From Chondrilla cf. caribensis (taxonomy: Eukaryota > Porifera > Demospongiae > Chondrillida > Chondrillidae): a stretch of DNA of 64,000 nt. The position numbers were made by a program, and so were the translations under genes. The DNA lies in the NCBI GenBank assembly GCA_964020155.1, contig OZ026554.1:3583827-3647826 (forward strand), in the 5' to 3' direction. Positions 1-36,913 of this stretch are shown here, piece by piece. Below the pieces are notes generated by a model. It saw only the letters and a list, made by a program, of their open reading frames with translations. It was not told the origin of the DNA and ran no database searches. Numbering within the stretch: position 1 is the first letter of the stretch; every line of letters begins with the position of its first letter.

Positions 1-2
1 CA

Positions 3-128
3 GTGGTCAGAGAGGCTGCTAAAGTTGGAGAGAGGACGCCCACGGCCAGTAGCACTTCAGGTATCACTGGGACTGGTGGCCAGGGCAGTCCAGTGGTGCA
101 TCATGTGACCAACCAAGGAACACAGTAG
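3..128 (+). CDS. C-terminal end of an unidentified protein (5' part outside window)
   Basis: Frame 3 is open from the left edge to a TAG at 126-128 and gives 41 residues rich in Gly, Ser, Thr and Gln, ending ..HHVTNQGTQ. The other two forward frames hit stops early or look non-coding. An AATAAA at 549-554 could be its polyadenylation signal. The low-complexity tail resembles the C-terminus of a regulatory protein, but no family can be named. It may also be a spliced exon whose intron boundary lies outside the window. Confidence 0.4.
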   Translation: MVREAAKVGERTPTASSTSGITGTGGQGSPVVHHVTNQGTQ

Positions 129-1040
129 ATTGAATGGGGGTTGAGTAGAACAAATGAACACATATATCTTGTAACTTATGGATCTGCACGCTACATGTTT
201 GATAAGCAATTTAATGAACTCTATTGTTATTTTCAATCAGTTCTATGCTGTATTGCATATGTTTGTGTTGTATACACTTGAATTACTATAATATAAATAT
301 ATTGTTATGGTCATAATCATAAATATGTGTACATATTGTACCTGTCTGTAGCAGCCAATGTCATTCTTTGCTACTTTTGGCATTAATGTGGTTTAAAAGG
401 TATTTTTGGGTTTTATTTGGCAAAGGGTTGGGGTGAGGGAGTACTTCTTCAGTGCAAAATTGTTAAGCCACATCTGGTGTAGTTCATGGCAGGGGATGGC
501 AAGCTGATATTTTTTCCGCCCTACCTGGGGACCAAGGCTAAAATTAATAATAAACCTCTGTATGTATATAGCATTAGATAAACTTGATTGGAGGTGTTTA
601 GCATTTTTAATGACATCGTATAGTGTCCGAAATATAGTTGAGCTGGAAATGAAAGTGACACTCGATTGAGATCCTATCGGTATGTCGATTGAAGGATTTC
701 GAATGAAGACAAACGACCAATTTTGTCGTTTGCCGTCGCTGCTCTACGCTTGATGTAAAGAATTATTGCTATGATCTAACACCTATTTTTTAATGAGTGC
801 CGAGATTCTCGGCACTCGTAGCTGATTCGTCAAAAGTTGCGCAATTAATCTCTAGTCCCGCTAGACCGTCTTTCACGCCGGAGGCGTTTAGAAAGACGGT
901 CGTAGCAGGCCAGACTAGTCCTCCAGCTGTTCGTGGGTAAAGGGGCGAGTGGACCAGGTTGTAATCTTAATTCTAGAAATTTTGGCCATCCTTTGACTTT
1001 GTAAGAAAACACCGAATATCTGTTAAGTGCTAGTAGTCTA
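129..1040. other. Non-coding interval with a short hairpin element
   Basis: The first part is AT-rich and looks like the 3' UTR and flank of the gene ending at 128 (AATAAA at 549-554). At about 853-922 there is an imperfect palindrome (see repeat entry). No convincing coding exon is seen. The open frame on the minus strand across 845-1075 is not supported by any recognisable family. Confidence 0.5.
853..922. repeat. ~70-bp imperfect hairpin element, copy 1
   Basis: The arms CTAGTCCCGCTAGACCGTC and GACGGTCGTAGCAGGCCAGACTAG are near-inverse complements around a GC-rich loop (ACGCCGGAGGCG). A related element lies at about 5676-5757. It looks like a very small foldback or MITE-type element. Confidence 0.55.
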
Positions 1041-1049
1041 TTATAGTTC

Positions 1050-1665
1050 AAATGGTCACCTGCGATGCCGAACACCCTGCAACTCCTCAGTCAGTGTCCT
1101 TGTTCGAGAAGCTGATCGAATCATTCGCCTTGTCGGGTCAACACAAGGCTATTGAAGACAAAACGAGATACTACTCAAGATTTTATTTCCGATGAAGAAG
1201 GGATGATGGGTATGTACGCTGCAACTCCTCAACGAGTGTTGTATCTCGGGGAGCCGAAAACGCTTCGCGGACCACGTCGAACAGAGGCTGTTGAACAGTG
1301 ACTGATACTAGTTGGATCAGAATGTCTGTCTGATGGGGGCAGAAGAGGTGGTGAGGAGGGAACCTTGATCCCAACTGTTTGCTTAGGAGGGGGTGAGTCC
1401 TCCTTGTTCTCCTGTTGAGTTTCCTTGGAATTGAAAAGTGAGTTACCAAAATGTAACAAGTAGTAGTCGTAACTGTTGTTGAATTTACCAGCTTAATCTA
1501 GTACGATGAATCCAAGTACATTATACTTAGAACAAACATGGCACTGAATAGCATGTAAGGCCATCTACTTGGAGATCTTACTGAGAGATACACCATGGTA
1601 AAGTGGATGACAAGTGCTGTGCATGGCCTATTTTATACCTAACGACACTAAATGTGACCAATAGG
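1050..1665 (-). pseudogene. Degenerate relative(s) of the WH2/acidic-tail gene (copy 1, with two WH2-like fragments)
   Basis: Reading the minus strand, a TATA box (RC of ttttata at 1631-1637) is followed by a short start exon beginning MLFSAMFVLS, like the MLLTAMFAIS exon of the intact gene at 5282-5320. Then comes HFGNSLFNSKETQQENK (near 1400-1455), which aligns with IFGGLLSFNKRKELKSKN of the intact gene. Two fragments resemble its WH2-like exon: AFSAPRDTTLVEELQ (about 1225-1275) and RTLTEELQGVRHRR (about 1050-1110). The second fragment ends at a possible GTGACC donor. The pieces are in different frames and no clean donor follows the start exon, so I call it a decayed copy. A still-spliced paralogue cannot be excluded. 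Confidence 0.5.
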
Positions 1666-2384
1666 TGTTCTTTTGTCCATTTCAACAAGTCAGATTCACA
1701 GAAGTAACATCCCCTCCCCTCTCAGACCAACACTACCATAGATCCTTCAAAGGCTACAAATTGTTGAGAATGGTTTTGCTGGAAGTGTAGGCTTCTGAGT
1801 TTCTGAAGCACAGTCTGTGTGCACTAGAATACAGGAGATGGTGTATCTGCAACAGCTCCATCTTTCTGGGCCTTACTGAATCAATTACTGTTGTCTGAAG
1901 CTCCATTGTATTGTTGTGCAGTAGGTGACCAAGGGTTGGCTACAGGTTACTGAGGAAGGCTTGACTCCATGTGTACCTCGACCATGTACATCACATGTAA
2001 TCAATGACAATGATTATCTAAGTTACAGCGTTCTCTTTTATAGTGTTGCTAAGTTACAATACCTAGATGACTGGCCTATAAACCAAGTTTGAAAATCAAT
2101 GTTATAGATAATATTGTGATAAATTAATTTAACTGCTGCTATTAAGTAGATACTCTATGTACTGCATAATTCTATTTGTATGCATGGGCTCTGGTGAACA
2201 AAATTAAATATTTAAAAATGAAGAATAATAATATTATTCTTGTTATAATTTTTATAATGATATTTACATTTATTATTTACCATTGAATACGTGTGGAGGA
2301 TATTATTATGGTTATATATAAACTCTTGTTTATCAATGTGCTTGCTCTTGTCATACTTTAGACCTAGCGATTGTCTATCAGTCT

Positions 2385-2625
2385 TCCAGTGATCCTTGCT
2401 TGTCAAAACAAGGGGAAGAGGTGGGGTGGGAATCTTCACCAATGATGTCGGCTGGGGAAAAGAGGAGGGGGTGGTGGGGTGGGAAATTCCACGTCTTGAT
2501 CCTCCTTTGATACTCACTTGGCTGAGAACAAACATGACACTCAATAACATTTTGAGCACTCTACTTCGTGATAAACAACGGAAAAAAAGGCTAGCAAGTG
2601 CTGTACGCAACCTCTTTTATACCAA
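2385..2625 (-). pseudogene. Degenerate relative of the WH2/acidic-tail gene (copy 2)
   Basis: On the minus strand a TATA box (RC of ttttata at 2615-2621) precedes a start exon beginning MLLSVMFVLSQ with a GTGAGT donor just after it. That matches the intact gene's first exon, MLLTAMFAISYSQ. Almost directly downstream is a proline-rich stretch PTPPPPPLFP in a frame that soon stops. The large intron and the WH2 and acidic exons of the intact gene are missing, which suggests an internally deleted tandem copy. Confidence 0.5.
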
Positions 2626-2639
2626 ACGATACTGAATCC

Positions 2640-4009
2640 AACCAATCAGAGTCCTCTTGTTCATCTCAACCAGTGAAATTCACAGAGAAGCGTCCCTTCC
2701 GCTCTTTGACCCATAGAACATCAGAAACAAGCGTCCCTGGACTTGATTGAGTACCACAGTGAAGAGACCTCAGGATCGGAGGACTACATATGGCTAACAC
2801 AGCCGTAGTTTTGGGACTGAACCGTTTGCCACTGGCACACAGGGGTACTATAGTACCTAGATCCTCAATACAAATTGCCAGCATCCTGGTGTAACTTATA
2901 TGGTGAACTTCAGTACATTATTATTATTATTTATTATTGTATTGTTAATTTTAATATTGTAAAAAGGTATAATATATGTTTTTGTACAGTAATAATACAG
3001 TATTGTGATATGCATATGTACTGTATATTGTGTCACGATAATAATAATTATTAATATTGCATGACATAATATTGGCAATGCATTATATAAATATTATATC
3101 ACAACTTGCAGGAGGGCAACTTGTGGTTCCAGCTGTTCGCGCGACGTGCATGAAGGGACGAGTAGATGCCAATTATCCTCTGGTGTTGAACTTCCTTCGT
3201 TTTATGAAAAGTAAACGATATCTTTAAAGTATAGGATGTGATAACTGGCTAGTCTTAATCATATAAGTGTTGACTCAACAATACTATAGACTCCACTTAG
3301 TATTACAAGAAGCAACATGTTGGGCCGTGAAATCAGCTAAAAGCGGACACACACTGTCTGTGTGCACGATCAGTCGGACAACTCTACAGTCAACAAGATC
3401 AATTTATCAACTCTTTCATTGATATTGCTATATATTATGTATCATTAGTGTAGTATGTACATTTTATAATGTGTATTGTATGCTTAATAAGTTTGAATGC
3501 AATATAAAACTTGTACAATTACATGGAAACGTAGGTGCAAATGATACACTTCATACAATTATAAGCTACATTAAGAGAATTCATAGGCAACTCTGGCTGT
3601 ACATAGTATTGAATATGTATGATATATAGTCTTGTAGCTAGGATCACGTGTATATGTATGATCAGAGGCCTGAATTGGGTGCAAGTTCACTGGTTGATGT
3701 ATAGGTTTGAGATGGTGTGTGACTATACTACAGCTCTGGGTGCCTTTACAATAGCCTCAGGCTATTGGTACCCTAGATTAAATAAGATATCCGATCCAAT
3801 ACAGCTATCTTTACCTACAATACAGTGTAGTAATATAATTATATTTGATCATCATTTGTATAATATGGATGGCCTACACTGCAATGATTTTATCACACTT
3901 GAATAATAATATTATTAAAATAGTATGTTTGATACATACAGTAACAGACATGCAATTAAAATTAATTGGTTCTTTAAGTATATTATGTTTAATATGTTGG
4001 TTTATTCCT
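2640..4009. other. AT-rich intergenic stretch between copies 2 and 3
   Basis: It contains the upstream region of copy 2 with conserved blocks shared with the intact gene (AGAACATCAGAAACAAGCGT near 2716-2736), then AT-rich sequence. A short segment near 3125-3170 (CCAGCTGTTCGCGCG..) resembles 930-950. Open frames at 3619-4054 on the plus strand lack any recognisable protein features. Confidence 0.4.
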
Positions 4010-5320
4010 TCAGTCCTCCCATTCACTGTCAGAATCATCATCTTCATCACTTGACGGTTCCAGGATGTGGCGTCTTTTGGCCATTGCATTGGCAATAGCA
4101 GAGGACAATACATCATGGCCAGAAGGTCTCTTTGTGTCAACTCTGGAAACCTGTACATGACAAGGAAATGGGGAGATATGGATCATAGGCTGAACAACTC
4201 AAACATGAGAACAGCCTGTGGGAGCTGTACATGATAAGGAAATGTCAACTCAAAGGCTATAGCAAATCAGATGATATGTGGGAACAGCTATTAGCAGCAG
4301 AAAGAAAATCATAGGCCATAGACTGGTCTAAAATGTACATATACACACTATTATATAGATATAGTTCAAATGCTAACCTTACGAAGCTGTACATCTTGTA
4401 ATTCCTCCAAAAGTGTCCTGATTTGAGGAGCTGAGAATGCCTTGCTGGAATCAATACTGACACAGTCCATTTCTGATAGGATAGGGTGGGGCGTCAGGGA
4501 GGCAATTTGAATCCCATCGTCTTGTGGAGGGAGTGGTGGAGGGGGTGGTGGGTTGGAAATTTTGCACCCAGCTGTGCGTGGAGGAAGAGGAGGAGGGGGT
4601 GGTGGGGTGGGAACAGCTGCTTGCAGAGGAAGAGGAGGAGGGGGCGGTGGGGTGGGAACAGCTGCTTGCGGAGGAAGAGGAGGAGGGGGTGGTGGGGTGG
4701 GAACAGCTGCTTGCGGAGGAAGAGGAGGAGGGGGTGGTGGGGTGGGAACAGTATTTTTGCTTTTGAGCTCTTTTCTTTTATTGAAAGAGAGTAAGCCACC
4801 AAATATCTGTAAAATGCAAATAATAATAATAATAATTAACCTTATACATAACTTGCTGAATCAACTAGACTCTACTACGATAAATGCAAACATATTACAA
4901 TCAAACCTCTTCAAAACATCACTGGTTACCACTCATTCAACAACATTACAATTATAACAACACAATGTGGATACATCTGTGGCCACAAGGCATACTGCTA
5001 TGAAGAGACTGTCCTTGTAAAACTGCTGTTGTAAAGAGGTCTGAATGTATAATCATAGACCCTAGATATCTAGGGTCTATGGTATAAAATTAAATTCGGA
5101 AATTCTATTTTTACAACTTCAGTTGTGTTTGAAGTTGGAAATACACGGGTAACAAGTTTTCCCACGTTACCCTTCTTACCCGATAATGGGGATAATGTCT
5201 TGGAACCTAAAGTTGTAGTCATTTGAAGTCACATTTCTAAGCTACCTCGTTCCAAAAGTCTCCCTATTTTACCTTACTCACCTGGCTATAGCTAATAGCG
5301 AACATGGCTGTTAGCAACAT
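4010..5320 (-). CDS. Proline-rich protein with WH2-like motif and WASP-type acidic C-terminus
   Basis: Three minus-strand exons join in phase 0: 5282-5320, 4378-4806 and 4010-4150 (202 residues). Exon 1 encodes MLLTAMFAISYSQ before a GTGAGT donor. Exon 2 starts IFGGLLSF, then has four or five PPPPPPLPP blocks separated by QAAVPT, and ends with LLEELQDVQLRKV. That spans the junction with exon 3 and resembles a WH2 motif one residue short. Exon 3 has a short helix (LSSAIANAMAKRR) and an acidic tail ending SDSEWED. Proline-rich, WH2, central helix and acidic-Trp order is the actin/Arp2/3-activating module of WASP-family proteins, so a role in branched actin nucleation is inferred. There is no WH1, GBD or WAVE domain, and the hydrophobic start is unusual for a cytosolic protein, so exon 1 is the least certain part. 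Two decayed tandem copies lie downstream. Confidence 0.6.
4500..4760 (-). repeat. In-gene tandem repeat coding PPPPPPLPP-QAAVPT
   Basis: Four near-identical units of about 60 bp (plus-strand GGAGGAAGAGGAGGAGGG.. followed by GGTGGGGTGGGAACAGCTGC) make up most of exon 2 of the WASP-like gene. The unit length is a multiple of three, so copy-number changes keep the frame. Confidence 0.8.
4896..5052. mobile_element. TIR element (GGTCC/CTCT family), in intron 1 of the WASP-like gene
   Basis: The ends read aacctcttcaaaac and gttgtaaagaggtctgaatg, which are roughly inverse complements. They resemble the TIRs of elements at 46925-47089 and 35793-35998. There is no coding capacity. Confidence 0.4.
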
Positions 5321-5322
5321 GA

Positions 5323-5495
5323 TGGGCCGTCTATGATAAGAACACTTGCCGTCTATGATATGAACACTTGCAAAGAGGCTGGAAAGTGTTGTGTACAACC
5401 TCCTTTATACCCCTCTCGGACCAATAGAACATCAGGAACAAGCGTCCCTTCCCTTCTCGGACCAATAGAACATCAGGAACAAGCGTCCCTCGATT
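5323..5495 (-). promoter_or_regulatory. TATA-box promoter with duplicated upstream blocks
   Basis: For the minus-strand WASP-like gene, TATAAAG (RC of 5403-5409) lies about 85 bp before the ATG. The 5' UTR has a tandem duplication (gccgtctatgat.. at 5329-5372). Upstream, a ~43-bp block containing CGGACCAATAGAACATCAGG is tandemly duplicated (5408-5490) and is also present in part at copies 1 and 2. It includes a CCAAT box. Confidence 0.5.
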
Positions 5496-5646
5496 TGATT
5501 GGATGATGAATCCTTAGCCCTTGGAATCTATTCTTCATGGGACCTGACCGACCACCGCTGGCTTGGGAGGGACCAATACTACTGGCACTAGGTTCGTCTT
5601 CCTCGCCGCTCCATTTTCGAGTCGTGTGTCGACGTTTACGTTACAC

Positions 5647-5656
5647 GTCACGTGAC
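5647..5656. promoter_or_regulatory. Perfect GTCACGTGAC palindrome (E-box / CLEAR-type)
   Basis: The sequence GTCACGTGAC is the consensus bound by MiT/TFE and USF-type bHLH-ZIP factors. It lies about 330 bp upstream of the WASP-like gene start on the minus strand. Function is inferred only. Confidence 0.35.
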
Positions 5657-5675
5657 TAAATTCAGCCCGTCCTCC

Positions 5676-5757
5676 AGCGGTCTGGCCGCTACGACCGTCC
5701 CGCCAAGCGCCCTGGGCGAGGAAAGGGAGGGACGGTCTAGCGGCACTAGAGAATAAT
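5676..5757. repeat. Imperfect hairpin element, copy 2
   Basis: GGTCTGGCCGCTACGACCGTC and GACGGTCTAGCGGCACTAGAG flank a GC-rich loop. The arms match the reverse complement of the element at 853-922 over most positions, so both belong to one family. Confidence 0.55.
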
Positions 5758-6609
5758 TCACACCTTGCCGTTATCAGCATGTGACAGATCAAATTTCGAC
5801 CTATTTTATACAATATTGGCAATTTATATTGTTTGAATAGCTTAATATGCCAATATAAATTCGTCAGAAATTCGGGCTTTCGCTTTTCTAATCGTCTCTA
5901 ACAGAGCGTTGCAATAAGCTACGAGGATCTTACTGAGTGGAAAACGAATACATGTAATGGCATATCATTGTAACAAAGTTTATTGGGAGTTGATAGGTTT
6001 TATAGTTTTCGAGAAATTTTAGATGACCGAATATATGTACATGGGATCTCGAGGGAATGAGTAAAAAATGCTAGGTATGCATATACCTCGTATATGGCTT
6101 AGCTCATGCATAGCAGAGAGTTCATACCGTGCCAGCTAATATCTAGATCTGTTCCTGACCTACGTAGCTGGGCATGGAGGCCTGGGCTATAAAAGGCTCT
6201 TTGCTTCTGTGCATAACCAGCAACAATGAGGTTCTTTGTCAGGTTTAGCTTGTTCAAAGTTTGGAAGAAAGGTCAACTGTTATCATTGATTTCTTTCATT
6301 ATGTAGTCATCAGTTCACAATGATCATATCTTCTCATGAAGTAAGATAATATAGACAGTGTTTGTATACAACATCTGTTGCAAGTACTGCATATGCATTA
6401 TAATTTAACAGTCAGTGCAAATATTATATGCATAACAACCAGTGTAAGTACATAACATTTACCATGGATGAGTATAACAGCTGATGCGAGCACATAATTT
6501 AATTGCAATATTAGTAACAGTCATAACATACATAGTAATACAGTACAACAATATACTCTAGCTGTAGCTATGAAAGTTCTGATAAGGTCCACATGTAATA
6601 CATCTAAAG
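5758..6609. other. Intergenic region 3' of MRPL4
   Basis: This is AT-rich sequence without a convincing exon on either strand. It should contain the MRPL4 3' UTR (minus strand), but no unambiguous polyadenylation signal stands out. Confidence 0.4.
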
Positions 6610-7455
6610 TCACTTGGTAAGTCTCTCTTCTAACATGCGAAGGGCACCTAATGACAGTACCAGCGTATCCCTGAGGAGAATACTGTACACATTCAACCCT
6701 AGACTTGGCAGCACATCACAATTGGGAATATTTCGAGAAGAAAGAGCCAGATTAGTTGACACTTGGCCACCATCAACCAGGAGGACGGATGGCCAGCCAC
6801 GGGCTTTGAGGATTTCAAAAACTGTATTCGTCCTGTGTGAATCCACTTCCAGTGAGTCCACAACATGCAAGTCTCCCTGGGTATACTTTATTGACAGGAT
6901 TGCACGAAGCCCCATTGCCCTGATCTTCTTCGGTAAAGCATAGTCGTAAGAACGTGGTCGAGGACCATGAACCACACCACCGCCCTTGAAGATGGGAGAA
7001 CGCCTACTGCCATGCCGAGCGCGTCCGGAACCCTTCTGTCTCCAAGGCTTTCTTCCTCCACCTCTCACTTCTCCTCTTGTTTTCGTCTTTGCTGTACCAG
7101 CTCGTCGTTTAGCCAGTTGCCACACAACAACACGTTGTATTATATCCAGTCGAGGGCTCTGTCCAAAAACAGCATTGTTCAGTTTCACAATATTGAGCCT
7201 TTTACCAGTAGTAAACTCGGTGACCCAGGCCTCCAACTCGGGAGGTTTATAGGGCTTAAGAGGAAGATTTTCAGAGATTTTACTCTCATGTGAGTTAAAA
7301 AATCTTTTAATATCTGCTTCTATGGATAGAGGCCTCAATCGTACACAAAAACGGCCACATGAGACTCCATAATGGGGCACTTTCCAAATCCTGCAAAATC
7401 TACCTAGAGTAACGGCCATTTTTGTTCTCTGGAAAAGTTGCGCAATTATTTCCAA
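6610..7455 (-). CDS. MRPL4: Mitochondrial large ribosomal subunit protein uL4m
   Basis: A single-exon, 281-residue protein. The L4 core is clear: GQSPRLDIIQRVVVWQLAKRR, then the basic extended loop RGGGRKPWRQKGSGRARHGS and GGGVVHGPRPRSYDYALPKK, which contacts 23S-type rRNA near the exit tunnel in bacterial L4. The N-terminal ~90 residues are basic and hydroxylated (MAVTLGRFCRIWKV..), fitting a mitochondrial presequence. The length is close to animal MRPL4 (about 300). Two in-frame ATGs exist; MAVTLGRF, 12 residues in, may be the true start. It is transcribed away from EDC4 across a 65-bp gap, so the two probably share a promoter. Confidence 0.93.
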   Translation of the reverse strand: MEIIAQLFQRTKMAVTLGRFCRIWKVPHYGVSCGRFCVRLRPLSIEADIKRFFNSHESKISENLPLKPYKPPELEAWVTEFTTGKRLNIVKLNNAVFGQSPRLDIIQRVVVWQLAKRRAGTAKTKTRGEVRGGGRKPWRQKGSGRARHGSRRSPIFKGGGVVHGPRPRSYDYALPKKIRAMGLRAILSIKYTQGDLHVVDSLEVDSHRTNTVFEILKARGWPSVLLVDGGQVSTNLALSSRNIPNCDVLPSLGLNVYSILLRDTLVLSLGALRMLEERLTK

Positions 7456-7520
7456 TTAACCCAGCATCGCCTATACGTAGCTTGTTCACTGAGGACTAAA
7501 CACCACACTCAAGTACCACG
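7456..7520. promoter_or_regulatory. Short divergent promoter MRPL4 / EDC4
   Basis: Only 65 bp separate the two start codons, which point in opposite directions, and no TATA box is visible. This is typical of TATA-less bidirectional housekeeping promoters. The 5' UTRs must be very short or overlap. Confidence 0.6.
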
Positions 7521-30434
<22,914 letters not shown>

Positions 30435-31496
30435 CCACCCAACATTACATTAGGTTTAGCTACCACTTGATATGATTTCAATGCAAAATTGATTGATGTC
30501 TCAAAATTGTTATGACAATTTCTACATCAAGTATGCATTTGACTGCTTTTTGTAAGAATATCGAGTAATTTTTCAAATTTGAGATCTACATTATCAGCTA
30601 CTCTACCTCAATTAAAATTATACAGCATATTTCACAAACTGTTTTAAATAATTCTGGTACATATACATACATAATACTATATTATTATAATATATAATTA
30701 CTATATATATATATACACTGCTCAATTATTATTGTTTTAACATTGTATTCTACACATATATACGTACATACATATGCATGTTGCATGGACAACATTCATA
30801 TTATAATAGAATCTATATAAAATCATGCAATACATACAGTATATCTACACTCAATTAAATAAATATTATTTAGTCCAATTGCATGCATGTGGGGCTGGGC
30901 CTATATTGTATAAAGATCTTGGGGGCCTATATATGTATATGCATATTATGACATTTTAATTGTATATGAAGCATAGCAAGTCTCGTTTAGGATTGCACTT
31001 GTTGCATGGGATCATTTGCTCTATAATAGTCCATTTAATTTGTCACTGTCCTCAAAGAAGAAAGAGTTGTTGTCTCAAGGGCTAATCAGGGAGTGAAGCA
31101 GGGGTAATATACCATAAGTTTGCTATCACCCATGTATTGTCACGATTACCATAGAAACAACATGTTTCCAGACAGGAATCATGGAATTTTCTGGAAGATC
31201 CAGAAAAGGATCCATGAAGCCTCAGGAGACTCGAGAACACACTGTCATCTCCTTCAACAGTATGTGGCAGTTTAAAGGGCAATGTAGCCAGTGTGATTGG
31301 CTCATGCACTAACATGTATATGTAAACCTTAGAGTTATTTGCACATCTACATATATATTGTTGTTGTTATTTGCATTTGTATGTACTATCATTATAACAT
31401 AATAATATTATGACATTTCATGTTATGTATATCAGATCATACTATAGTATAATCCACTAATTTCAGTTCGGTAACTAATCCACAAGTTATTCGGTC
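30435..31496. other. Convergent intergenic region EDC4 / KDSR
   Basis: AT-rich sequence holding both 3' UTRs. A minus-strand open frame at 31082-31315 has no recognisable feature and lies 3' of the KDSR stop. No other gene is seen. Confidence 0.5.
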
Positions 31497-36697
<5,201 letters not shown>

Positions 36698-36913
36698 GTC
36701 GAACAGGGTAGATTTTATACAGTTAGACCATGTGTAAACAATATAAAAAGAACGGCTCTAACGAAAGAGCGAAGAATGAGGGAATCCCCTAATTCTTGGT
36801 AAGACTTCCGCGAAATTCTCATTCTCCCATGGTCATTGCTCAGAACTTGACAACCGATTTGACAGGAAGTTTAGGCCGGCATTTACGTCTTATTTGTGTA
36901 ATGAGCTTCGACT
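36698..36913. promoter_or_regulatory. Divergent promoter region KDSR / LGP2-like
   Basis: 216 bp between opposite start codons with no TATA box. No convincing interferon-type element was recognised by eye. Confidence 0.5.

Noticed and set aside
3619..4054. Plus-strand open frames of 95 and 69 codons
   Set aside because: AT-rich chance frames with no domain or splice evidence; they overlap the 3' end of the minus-strand WASP-like gene.
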